Source: Chlorocebus sabaeus (taxonomy: Eukaryota; Chordata; Mammalia; Primates; Cercopithecidae). Taken from it: a stretch of 64,000 bases of DNA. The translations under genes and the position numbers were made by a program. Where the stretch lies: the NCBI RefSeq assembly GCF_047675955.1, contig NC_132929.1, forward strand, positions 33,348,421 to 33,412,420, written 5' to 3'. Each line of letters opens with the position of its first letter. Positions within the stretch are counted from its first letter, which is position 1. This document shows positions 1-11,560 of the stretch, piece after piece. Below the pieces are notes generated by a model that did no database searches, was not told the DNA's origin, and saw only the letters and a list, made by a program, of their open reading frames with translations.

Positions 1-24
1 GCTGAATGTGAGTTCCAAAGCAAA

Positions 25-175
25 CTTTGTATCTATGTGACTCTGAGCAAATTCCTCATCTGTAAATCGGGAATAATAATAATACATACCTCATAGGATT
101 GCTATATTCAATCAGATAATATCTATAAGGTGCTCATCAAGCATGAGACACAGTAATAGTTATTAGCTATTTTTC
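25..175 (+). repeat. MIR SINE
   Basis: The sequence follows the MIR core and 3' part. It has a splash of ctcatctgtaaa, then a run of aataataataat with cctcatagga, and it ends in the tgctcat...gttatta tail. MIR is a tRNA-derived SINE that spread with L2 before the eutherian radiation. Divergence is high, as expected at that age. Confidence 0.8.
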
Positions 176-960
176 TTTATCCATCAGAGATTTCTAAAGA
201 TGGAGTCAGATGGCAGAGGATCACTTGGAAAGACTAAGTGCAGAGTGAACTTAAGCATTAGATTGGTAAGCTGAGCGATGCAGTACACCAACAGGCCAAC
301 GTATGTGTCTTCTGGAAGTTCTAGGACCCTCATAGGCCATCTTTAGGTTTTCTTAGTTCGCATTTCATAGTGCCTAGCAAATAGTAAGATGCTCTTAGTA
401 AATGACTTCTTAAGAGTGTGTAGTACTAATGAGAGGTAACTTACTGGTGGAGAAAGCTGCATCCCTTTCCAATTTCAGTTTCTTAGGAGTCCTATTTCTT
501 TAGCACTTGATGACACCACCAAGACACATGTCAGGAAGGTGGTCTGCCCAGCTATCCCAGGAGCTGCTCTGATGTGAAGGGAGCTCTCCACTGTTTCTAG
601 GGTACACAACACTCTCACCTAGCAGAAACCAAGATCCTGACTCTGAAGGGATCGTGCAGATGTTAACTTTCCTAATTCCTCTGGTAAGTTCTGGTCTCTG
701 TGGCTCTTCCTGTCCAAGCTGTGCTTGGGCTTATGCATGAACAGAGCAGGGCCCTCTATCCACCTCATCAGCCCCCAGACATCTGGGATGCCTTGAGGGA
801 GCCAATTAATGAAAAGCGTGTCTCAAATGCAAATATGTCCATTCAGTAGTTCTGCTTTATAAGAAGTAAAGTAGGTTTTGTTGGTGGTGGTGGTGGTGGT
901 TTTTTTTTGTAAAATTCTTTTTTTTGTCCTCTCTTCACTGACATACTATATTGTTTTTAG
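176..960. other. Unassigned non-coding sequence with a possible MIR tail and a GGT run
   Basis: No gene or well-preserved repeat is visible. About 368-412 looks like a MIR 3' tail (tagtgcctagcaaatagtaag). A short GGT microsatellite followed by T9 lies at 881-909. Open frames here are short and have no coding character. Confidence 0.4.
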
Positions 961-1440
961 AGGGTAGCATGTTTGAAGAGAAGTTACATTACTTAAAGTT
1001 TTTTATTGCAAGTAACAGAAAAGTTTAATGTAATACTGGCTGTGAAACAATTTAGAAATTTACAATGTCATATAACAAGGTCAGAAGTAGAATGATCTCC
1101 AGGGCAGATTCAGCTGCTCAGTGACGTCATTGAGGATTCCAGTCTTCTGGGCCTCTTAACTCCACCATGCTGTGTGTGTCAGATTTTGCCCTCACCCTGG
1201 CACTCCTCATCCAGACAAGACAATGTTCAGAGGAAGAAAAAGATGATATATTTCGTGTGTCTCTGTTTTTGGACCTAAGGACCTGGCAGTCCTCCCTCAC
1301 ATTTTATTGGTCAGGATTCTGTCCCATGCCCATCCCTAGCAAGGGGAAAGGGATGACCATAATTGGCCCAAACATTTGGGGTAGAATGGGTGTTGGGTTG
1401 AGAGGCCATGACCCCTGCGGTAATCACAGACACGATTTTA
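961..1440. repeat. Possible old repeat of unknown family
   Basis: The phrases ttattgcaagtaacagaaaa near 1005 and ttattggtcaggattctgtcccatgcccatcc near 1304 recall a widely dispersed mammalian repeat, but I cannot name it. A 115-codon frame at 1167-1514 overlaps it and shows no domain or family resemblance. I treat that frame as chance. Confidence 0.25.
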
Positions 1441-4000
1441 AGCTGGCGGTTTCAGGTTGGTGCCTACTCCAGCACCATGAATGCAGTAGGCTTTTAGCAG
1501 ATAGTTGCCCATAATGGCATAAAAGATGTAGGTTTTACCAGTCAAGCCAGTTTGATTCTGCTGTTTTGAGGCTCCCTAATGGCTCAGTCTAGTCTAGACA
1601 AACTGTAAGGCCTCCACATGGTCTCTACACTTATGATGCCTATAGCAGGAACTTGAGAGTGGCCAAAAGCCCCACTCTGTGGTTTGGCAGGCTCACTGAA
1701 GGCTCTTGTCCACATCCCTCCCTGCAGGCAGGAGAGACTATTAGTGCAGAGATGGCTTCCTTGACCCAGCTCATGTAGAGAGGGAGGAATTCCCAAGGTA
1801 CGTTGCTCTGAGCTGGCCTTTCTGGTTTCTGTGGCTTCACTTGCCCACTGATTAACTGTGAGTATCACATGAGGCCTAGACAATATCACCATGGTCATTT
1901 GAATAATAAAATCAAGTTATTCCATCATTTCACTTTTCCTTTGAGGGGGAAAAACATTTGGAACACAAGGCCCATCAAGACCTTTCCTGTTTCTGATGTC
2001 TCTATCACAGACTTGGCTGCAAAGGTTAAATGTTTTGAATTACAAAATGTACATTATATGGGGGTCTTCCTATAAATCAACAAGGCAGGTATGTTAAACA
2101 CAGAAAAATATCTACAGCTGTTCTCTTACTCATCCTGCTTGTTATTTAACTCAGTCTGGGCCCTAAGGAACATTTTTAGTTGTACTGTCAACAGTTTCAA
2201 AACAAAGAAGAAACTACGACTGGCAAATGAGGAACCCAGCTGGTCCTCTGTTTAGGCTCCCACTGCATATACTTTAATCCTGACACCTGCAAGCTATTTA
2301 ATCAGGATTTACAATTGAACATGAAGGATGAGGGGTCCGCAGGGCTGTGTTCTTAGTGTTTGGATTGCAAATGATGGAGAAAAACTTTGTTATCGGATGT
2401 TGTAGTTATTTGAAGTTGGGTGCCCTCTAACCCACAGGGAACCCAGCATCATTTATCACTCCCCAGAAAAAAACTCAGCTCAGGCGGACGCTGCCCCTCA
2501 CAGCATAACATTCTATTTTTGCTTTTCCTGTATTCTAGAGTAAACAAACTTGAAACTTATGAACAATGAGAAAAATAACTTCCAGAGAGCATTTGGCAGG
2601 AGAGAAGAGTTCGAAGTGAAATAGTGAAAGCACAATATTCGTTTAGACACAAAGCAAAATGTAGACGAGGGCATTTGTCTACAATCTAGCCAAGGTGTGC
2701 CATGTTCGGAAGGTCCTCTACTTAAAAACGTACCGACTTTCACGGAAAAGAACAAAGTCTTGAGCCAGAGCAAAAGTATGGGAATTTTGCCTAACACAAC
2801 AGATGGAATTTATAGTTGCTTGTAAATGAACAAATTACCCAAATGTATTTTAGAAAATGCACTAATTTTGGACTTGCGAAAATTGCCTTAGGAAAAGCCT
2901 TGAAAGTTTAGAATGGAAACTTTCTGTAAGTTGAGGAGCTTCTGTAATGATGTGACTTAAAGGAGTCTACACAAATGGCAACCGATCACTACTTAGTGAG
3001 TCCCGACTGGGCTGTTGCGGGAGAGATGAAGAAGCAGAAAAGATGAACCAGGTCAGAGTCCCTGCCCTCATGGAGCTTCTAGTCTCTCTGAGGGGAGGAG
3101 AATATCCTGGTTTAGACAATAAGATAAAAGGTTAAAACAAGTACAATAAAAAGAATCTCAGAAGAGATGTTCCCTGCCAACTGGAGTAGTAAAATAAAAC
3201 TTACTGAAGAACTAGGAGTATGAGTTGAAAATACAAGTGATTGAAGCAGTGATTGAAACATATTCTAGTATGAAGAGACACAAATGATATTCAATGGATG
3301 TTTACATTTAGAATCCGTTAATTGAGAAATAATAAAAAGCTAGCTTGAATTCATGTACATTAAAGTATGTTTGCATTTCTCACCATAGCAATATTTACAA
3401 GGATTTGGAAAACAGTACAAAGAGGTCCAAGATACAATACTCATCCAATGTTTAAGATATGGTCTGCACATGGCTTCATATCCCTTCCTTGTAAAAGCTC
3501 TGATCCTTAGTCCTAGGGCTATGAAGTCCACTGCTTAGTAAACACTGGCTTAGATTAGTATATTTGGGTGCTTATGAAACTGCCCTAACAGGTATTAGAG
3601 ACTAATAAATTGGGCAGATGGTCCTGTGGATACCTTCAGACACACTTTAGGGACAGTGGCCAAAGAGGACAGGGGCCTGGCTGTAGCTTTAGTGGTAACT
3701 TTTCCTTCACTATATCTACCAGCAATTTAATACTTCCAGCAGTTCCTTTCTCTCCATCCACCTGTTCCAATATGCCCAGGTTGATGAGTGACATAAGTTC
3801 AAAGGAATCTAGAGAGGCAGGGCTAAGAATGATGGTACAATTCTGTTATCTTCTACTGGGTCTGGACTCGCTTAAACTGAGAATTCCTTGACTGTATACC
3901 TATGCCACTTTGAAAAATATTTATTGATTTATTTAAATCGACAGAATGTTCCTGCAAATCTTTGTGACTTTTACAGACCACCAGAGAATTAGGTTTACCG
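1441..4000. other. Unassigned, apparently single-copy sequence
   Basis: I see no conserved domain, exon-like frame with splice sites, or recognisable mobile element over this 2.5 kb. The stretch 3050-3140 (ctgccctcatggagcttctag) resembles part of a dispersed old LINE-type repeat but is too short to classify. This could be intron, intergenic DNA or repeats decayed past recognition. Confidence 0.4.
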
Positions 4001-4004
4001 GTTT

Positions 4005-4405
4005 CTCTTGAAAACATTTTATCCAAATGAATAAAGGAAATGTGCTCATTTTTTTGAATGTGAAAGTAACAAATGCTTGCTTATTTTTGTAAACATTCAA
4101 AATACAAGATTCAGAAGCAAACTTAGCCAGTATTATTCTGTGATCATTTGGCACATACCTCATTTTATAATCTGATATAGTCAGATTATTTTAAATCTTG
4201 ATTTTTAGTGACTGAATAATATTTGATCACATGACTATTCCATATATATATTTAATCCCCTTTGTGTCATACATTTATGTTGTTACCATCTTTTTAAACC
4301 TTTAATAGACAGTGCAGTGATAAATATTTAAACATAAATTTTTATGCCTAGCTCTAAGGAAATGCAACTTTATTTGATCAAATGCCTTAAACTCTATAGT
4401 TTGGG
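4005..4405 (-). repeat. Old L1 (L1M/L1ME type) 3' end
   Basis: Read on the plus strand, the order is the degraded reverse complement of an old L1 ORF2 end plus 3' UTR. It shows gactgaataatatttgatca, then tatatatttaatccc, then aataaatatttaaacataa. Divergence is high. The younger L1 at about 4445 begins just beside it. Confidence 0.5.
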
Positions 4406-4444
4406 ATTTTCCCATCTCGTTTTGGCTTCCTATATCAGTTTCAG

Positions 4445-6380
4445 ATTCCCTTTTTTTCCAGCTTTATTGAGATATAACTGACAAATTGTGGATATTCAAG
4501 GTATATCACTGTGATGACTTGAAATACATATACATTGTGTAATGATTACCCAGTCAAATTAATGAACACATTCATCACCATCCATAGTTACCATCTGTGT
4601 GTGTATATATGTGTGGTGAAGATGCTTAACATTTGTTATCAAATTTCAAGTAAACAATGCGTATAATTAATTATAGTCACCTTGCTGTATATTTGATCCT
4701 CAGATGTATTCATCTTGCAAATGAAAGTTTGTACTCTTTGACCAGCATCTCCCCGTTTTCTCCATCCTCACAACCTCTACCCCTTGACAAGCATTGTTCT
4801 ACTCTGCTTCTATGAGTTTGGCTTTTTAAGATTCCAAATATAAGCGAGATCATATAAATTTGTTTTTCTGTGTCTGGCTTATTTCACTTAACATAATGTC
4901 CTCCAGGTTCATCAATTTTGTCACAAATGACAGGATTTCCTTATATTTTATAGTTCAATAATGTTCCCTTTTGTATATTACATTTTGTTCATTTATCTGT
5001 TGATGGGTACTTAGGTTGTTTCCATATCTTGGCTATTGTAAATAATGCTGCAATGAACATGGGGGTGCAGATATCTCTTTGAGATACTAATTTTATTTCC
5101 TTTGGATGTATACCAAGAAGTGAGATTGCTGGATCATACAGTAGTTCTATTGTTAATTTCTTGATGACCCTCCATACTCTTTTCCATAATGGTTATACCA
5201 ATTTAAATTCCCATCAACAGTATGCAAGGGTTCCCATTTTCCCAAACCCTTGTTGACACTTGTTATCTCTTGTCTTTTTGATACTAGCCATTCTAACAGG
5301 TGTGGGATGATATGTCATTATTGTTTTGATTTATATTTCTCTAATGAGTATTGATATTGGGCACCTTTTCGTATACCTGTTGGCCATTTATTGTCTTTAA
5401 AAAAGTCCCTTCAGGTTCTCCTTCATTTTTTGGTTGGGCTTTTTTGTTGTTGTTGTTTTTTTTGCTCCTGAGTTGTGAGATCCCTATATATTTTGGATAT
5501 TAGCACTTCATCAGGTATATGGTTTGCAAATATTTTCTACTGTTCTGTAGGTTGCCTTTTCATTTTGCTAATTGACTCTTTTGCTGTGAGGAAGCTTTGT
5601 ACTTTGATGTAGATCCACTTGTTTGTTTTTGCTTTTGTTGCCTCTGCTCTTGGTAGCAAATTCAAAAAATCATTGACAAGACCAATGTCAAAGTCTTTTC
5701 TCTGTGTTTCCTCCTCCTAGAAGTTTTATGGTTTCAGGTCTTACATTTAAGTATTTAATCCATTTCAAGTTAATTTTTGTAGATGGTGTAAGATAAGAGC
5801 CCAAGTTCATTCTTTTGCATATGGATATTTAGTTTCCCCAACACCACTTACTGAGGAGACTATTTTTTCCCATTGTGTATTACTGGCACTCTTGTCAAAG
5901 ATTAGTATATTTGCATGGGTTTATTTCTAGACCTTCTGTTCTTTTTCATTGGTCTCTGTGTGTGTATGTGTGCGAGTATGTTTAACCAGAACTATGCTAT
6001 TTTGATTACTATAGCTGTATAATAAAATTTGAATATGTGATTTGTGGATGTGTGATGCCTGCAGCTTTGTTCTTCTTTCTCCAGATTGCTTTGGCTATTC
6101 AGGATATTTGTGGCTCCATATATATTTTAGAATTTTTTTCTATGTCTGTGAAAAATGCCATATGAAATTTGATAGGGATTGCATTAAATCTGTAGGTCAC
6201 TTTGGGTAGTATGGACATTTTAACAATATTCTTCCAATCCATGGACATGGGATATTTTTTCATTGTGTTTTTTTTTTCAATTTCTTTTATCAATATCTTG
6301 TAGTTTTTGGTGTATACATCTTTCCCTTTCCTAGTCAAATTTATTCCTAAGTATTTTATTCTTTTTGATACCAAGGGCAT
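4445..6380 (-). mobile_element. L1 (L1M/L1PB-age) 3' half, sense part of a 5'-inverted insertion
   Basis: This is a continuous reverse-complement match to the L1 3' UTR and the C-terminal half of ORF2. It starts at ccagctttattgagatat, runs through taataatgctgcaatgaac and ccaacaccacttactgagg, and reaches taaatttattcctaagtatt. In protein terms the minus strand ends its 5' side at the ORF2 stretch KYLGINLT (about 6340-6360). The element is 5' truncated there and is joined directly to L1 sequence in the opposite direction. Stops and frameshifts are frequent, so it is dead. Confidence 0.9.
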
Positions 6381-6384
6381 ACAA

Positions 6385-7500
6385 AGGTTAAGATAATAGT
6401 ATGAACTATTATATGTCAATAAACTAGATAGCCTAGAAGAAATGGATAAATTGCTAGAAGCATACAACCTACTAAGACTGAATCATGAAGAAATAGAAAA
6501 TCTGAACAGACCAATAATGGGCAAGAAATTCAGTCAGTAGTCAAAAATCTCCCAACAAAGAAAAGCCCAGAACCAGATGGCTTAATGAGTAAATTCTACC
6601 AAGAATTTAAAGAAGAATTGGCATTAATTAATTAATTCTTCTTAATTAATGCCAATTCTTCTTAAACCTTTTCAAAAATGTGAAGAGGAGGGAACATTTC
6701 CAAACTTAACTTTAGAAGGCCAGGATTATCACTGTACCAAAGCCAGATAAGGATACAGGAAGAAAAGAAAATTATAAGACAATATTCCTGATGAACATAA
6801 ATGCAAAAATCCTCAAGAAAATATTAGGAAACCAAATTCAACAGTACATTAAAAGGTTCAGATACCACGCTCAAGTGGGATTTATCCCTGGGATGCAAGA
6901 ATGGTTCAACATATGCAAATCACTAAATGTGATATACCACATTAACAGAATAAAGGATAAAACTCACATGCATCATTCAATAGATGCAGAAAAAGCATTT
7001 GACAAAGTTTACCATACTTGTATGACAAAAACTCTCCACAAATCAGGTATAGAAAGAATGCTCCTCAGCACAATATAGGTCATACATGACAAACCCACAG
7101 TTAACATACTCAATAGTGAAAAACTGATAGCTTTTCTTCTAGGATCAGAAACAAAACAAGGATGCATATTGTTGCCACTTCTGTTCAGCATAGCTCTGGA
7201 AATCCTAGCGAGAACAATTAGCAAGAAAAAGAAGTAAAAGACATCCAAATTAGAGGGAAAGAAGTTATAATATGTGACATTATCATATGTGAAGTTATGT
7301 GTGACATTATATGTATAGAAAACTCAAAAGACTCCACCAAAACACTGTTAGAATAAACAAAATCAGCAAAGTCACAGGATACCAAACCAATATACAAAAC
7401 TCAGTTGCATTCCTATACACTAGAAACAAATTATCCAAAGAAGAAATTAAGAAAACCCATTTATAGAAGCATCAAATTTAGGAATAAATTTAACTGAGGA
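6385..7500 (+). mobile_element. L1 ORF2 central part, inverted 5' segment of the same insertion
   Basis: Plus-strand L1 ORF2 runs from the end of the endonuclease region through reverse transcriptase. IDAEKAFDK is readable at about 6981 and a degenerate [18 protein letters not shown] block near 7160. It ends at LGINLT (about 7482-7500), the ORF2 position at which the neighbouring minus-strand segment begins. An opposite-facing 5' part whose far end meets the start of the sense part is the expected product of twin priming. Several in-frame stops are present. Confidence 0.85.
6610..6663. repeat. Perfect 21-bp inverted repeat inside L1 ORF2
   Basis: Positions 6610-6630 and 6643-6663 are exact reverse complements (arm aagaagaattggcattaatt plus one base) with a 12-nt loop. 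As I recall it, normal L1 sequence here has only a short imperfect palindrome. The longer perfect one looks like a fold-back copy. Confidence 0.9.
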
Positions 7501-8635
7501 GATGAAAGATTAGTCTCCATTTGGGATCTACATTTAGGCATTGGCAAAAGTCCAGCAACGCAAGGCAGTGGGGTTGCCTCTTGCTGGATAAGTTGGAAGA
7601 GTCGGAAGAGTAGAAAGTTCTCCTTTGTCTTCTTCTTCAGGGGCAGCTTAACTTACAGTTTAATTTTCAGTTTAATTTCTTAGTTTATAGGTTACACACA
7701 AGGCCTGTTAACTTCCAATTTGGAAGGGTTTTGTTATTCTCACTACATTTGACCATATAAGTTACTGTCTAAAATAGAATACTTTGACAATAAAAGGAGG
7801 TACTACTATTAATTATGCTAGGACAACAGCATACACTGGGATTGTCCTCAGTAGACCTGAGTACGTGGTTACATTGTCTTCATTTAACCCTTACATGTAT
7901 TCCTCATATCTCTGAAAGTTTTCTGAGTAGAGCCACAAATACAGTCAGGAATGGATTACATTGCTAAGAATTTGAAGAACACAGTTTTAGCATTTTGATA
8001 AGTTAGAAGTTGGGCTAAATCAGGCTAGCACCACACTGTCAACGAAGAAAAGTTTGATCAAGCAAATAGCATAATATGGAGACTTGTAGGAGAAAAATCC
8101 AGGTACCATTTTTACATAATGATTTAAGCAGCTGGTCAAAGAACTTTGAGTCATCAACACTTTATTACTTTAAGTAATTTGTTTATTTTTGTTAAATTAT
8201 TTCCATCCTAGACTTTTCTTTTTCTTTGATTGGTCCTTTTGCCCATAAAAAGATGTAGTTTTATAATAATCCATCTTAAGTGCTATGGCTATTAAGGTCT
8301 ATTTATGAAAATGGACTCTTTTACAGCTAAGAATTATTTAGGGCCATTCTAAACAAATGGAACTGTGGTGGCCTTGATTTGAGACAAACAAAATTAAGGA
8401 AACAGAGCTATTTGCAACAAGATATTAGTTTCTTATATCTTGTATTCACAAAAAACTTTCCATATTATTTTATTTCACTCTGTCTACTTTCAGCTTGATA
8501 TTTGGATACTGATAACCCTCTTTCAAAATAATCACTGAGCTCTTAAGGTACCTAAATACTTCAAAAGCAATGGAAGACATGGAAAAGTATTGTCTAATAA
8601 TTACTTCGTCAGAGTGTGCCAGACCCAGATAATTT
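7501..8635. other. Unassigned sequence between two LINE blocks
   Basis: No open frame of note and no repeat that I can name. The base composition is AT-rich like its surroundings. The block lies between the twin-primed L1 and the older HAL1/L1M copy and may hold decayed LINE or LTR sequence. Confidence 0.35.
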
Positions 8636-9238
8636 CTCAAATTTCTAAGGACTAAAACAACATAGGTTACAACATTCTTTCAGAAAAGGGAAATGTAAAA
8701 AGTTTTGATAATCAATTTTAAAATCGACATAATCCTAATACCAACATTTGACAAATAACATTAAAAACCTATAGCTCAATCTCACATGTTAATAAACATG
8801 AAAAAATCCTACCTAGTAGTATTAAAAGAATAATATACTAGAATACTTACTGTGCTATGCAGGAATTCATAGATGGTTTGGGGGATACAGGAATGTATAC
8901 ATTAAAAGGTCAAAGGACAAAGTCATGTTATCTCAATATATGATCAAAAGCCTTAAAATTCAACATTCTTCCTGTTTAAAACTTTAACTTGATATAGAAT
9001 GACACACAATGCAACCTTAAAATTACACAGAAACACACATCGCTCTTCAGAACCAATAGCCACACAATGTAATTCTTAATCGTGAAACACTAGAGGCAGT
9101 CTAATTAAAGGAAGAACTAAGACACGATACTATCACCACTATTTTTTATATTATGAAAGTTCTAGATGACACTCTAAGTCTTAAAACAGAAAAGAGTAGG
9201 TATTTCTATTTTCAAATAATATGATTATTTATCTAGGC

Positions 9239-9469
9239 CAGGGGTTGATAAACTGTGGCCCAAGTTCAGCCAGTGGGCTGCTTTTGTAATGGGATGCTTT
9301 TGTAAATAGTTTTTTTTTTTGAAACACAGCCATGCCTTTTTATTTATGTATAATCTGTGGCTGTTTTCACACTACAACAGCAGAATAGTTGTGGCAGAGA
9401 CCACGTGGCTCACGTAATCCAAAATATTTACTTTCTTGCTCTTTACAGAAAAATAATTGTTGGCCTTTG
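9239..9469 (+). mobile_element. hAT-Charlie non-autonomous element (MER58-like)
   Basis: It starts caggggttgataaactgtgg and continues with the typical gaaacacagccatgcc and aatatttact...ctttacagaaaaa of a common Charlie MITE. Its flanks atctaggc (9231-9238) and atctagag (9470-9477) agree at 6 of 8 bases, fitting the 8-bp target duplication of hAT elements. The subfamily name is uncertain. It interrupts the old LINE. Confidence 0.7.
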
Positions 9470-9512
9470 ATCTAGAGTACAAAGATAGTTTTATAATATA
9501 CAGACAAAAAAT

Positions 9513-9586
9513 AGTGTGTATGTGAATATATGGATATATGTGTGTGTGCATGTGTGTGTGTGTGTATATATATATATACACATATA
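9513..9586. repeat. TG/TA alternating microsatellite
   Basis: The stretch is tatatg, (tg)n, (ta)n and ends acacatata next to the T tail of the Alu. It is alternating purine-pyrimidine over more than 60 bases. It probably grew from the A-rich end of the Alu or from its target. Confidence 0.85.
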
Positions 9587-9899
<313 letters not shown>

Positions 9900-10206
9900 C
9901 TGTATATTTTTTAAAACATGAAAATAACACATGTAAACATATAAGAAACAGGCAGGCGTATATGAAGAACATTACCCAATTTTAATGAAGGATACAAACA
10001 AATATGTAAGTGAATCTAGAACATAATGTATTTTTGAATGGGAAGACTGTCATATAAATGACAATTCTTCCCATATCATTTTATAAGTTTAAAGAAATTT
10101 TAATTAAAAATTGTAGTTCTGAGGGGAATCAAAATGATTCCTAATGTTCAAGGATAAAAAAAATTAACAGATAAATGGACTCTCAAATATATAATGCCAG
10201 ACATAA

Positions 10207-10588
10207 TAGAAGTTTACTTCTTATTAACGTAAGTCCAAGATGGGTATTTCAGCTAGGCAAGCAACTCACTCCCAAATAGAAGGATTCATGCACCCGGATT
10301 CCTTCTGCTTTATAAATCCTCAGCCTCAACCTTGGCTTCCAAGGCCATCTTTGGTACCCAAATTCCAGACAGCTGAGAAGGGAAAGGGGTGTGGAGAGCT
10401 GCTTATGTGAGGTTTTGCTTTTCGAAGCCATTCTGGAGGTGGCACACATCACTCCTCCTTACTCCTTCAGTCATATAACTCTTATGCAACCAGCTGCAAG
10501 GAAGTCTGGGAAATGTGGTTTACTTGCGTGCCCAGGAGCAAATAAAAATAAAAAGGGTTTAGTGAACAGCCTGCAAAGTCTGCCATAG
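10207..10588 (-). repeat. MaLR LTR, MLT1J/K-like
   Basis: The plus strand shows the reverse of an old MLT1-type LTR: tttacttcttattaacgtaagtcc, gtggcacacatcactcctcc, ctgggaaatgtggtttactt and gtctgccata. The same family occurs, more decayed, at 22235-22570. It sits inside the HAL1/L1M copy. The family assignment comes from memory of a consensus and is moderately sure. Confidence 0.5.
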
Positions 10589-11184
10589 CACCAGATAAAC
10601 AGGTCAGGAAGCAGACCACAGCGTATGTCAGAATTGATACTGCGATAAATACGGCATTTCAAATCAGTAAGGAAATTATAGTCAATTAACAGATCTAGGA
10701 TAAATATCCATTATATTTTTACCCTTATGCTACACAATAAAACAAATTCAAGATGTACTACATTTAAGTATATATGAAAAAGTAAACCCTAGAAATATTT
10801 ATATGAACTAGAATATACTCTATTATAGTAATTATACTGATATAATGGTTTATTTGGTACTTTGGTGGGAAAAGTTTTTCTAAGTATAAGAAAAGGAAGG
10901 AACCATGAAAGGAAATTGGTAATTTGAATATCTAAACATTAAGAATTTCTGTATGTCAGAATTAGCAAAAAATCAAAACTATAAGTGTCAAAAGGACAAA
11001 AATATTTTCTATTTACAGCCAAAACGTTAATATCCTTAAAATACAAAAGTTCCTCTACTGATGAGAAAAAGATGATTTATTCAATTGCAGAATAAGAAAT
11101 AAGATGGAAGTCGCTATTAAACATGTAAAAAATTAAATTTCTGTAACAATCAAGAATAGCTTAGATGTAGTAGGACCTATAAGC

Positions 11185-11325
11185 TCTTTATGAGTCTGTT
11201 TCTCCTTCTATCAAACGGGAATAATAATAGAACCTACCTGTTAGGGTTCTGTTAAGACTAAATGAGAAAATCCATGTAAAGATTCCAATAAACGTGCCAC
11301 AAATATTAGACTTTGCCATTTTTAT
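11185..11325 (+). repeat. MIR SINE
   Basis: The MIR core and tail read gagtctgtttctccttctat, then gggaataataatagaacctacctgttagggttctgttaaga. It lies near the 3' side of the old LINE. Confidence 0.75.
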
Positions 11326-11560
11326 TATTCAAAGTATTCATGGTGTATTTTTAAGTTAAAAAAGATTTAAAATGTATATTTAGTACGATGCCATTTTATT
11401 AAAACACCACTCAGGTGTGCACACACAGATACACAAGAAAATACTTGAAGATTTTAGAAGTTGTCTTTTGATTGTGGCCTTAGGAATAATTGTTATTTTC
11501 TACATTTCTACATTTTCTAAAATTTTCACAGTAGTATGTATTGATATATCAATTTAAAAA

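Noticed and set aside
1167..1514. 115-codon plus-strand frame as a gene
   Set aside because: No domain, no splice context and no codon pattern. The region resembles an old repeat, and frames of this size are expected by chance in 64 kb.
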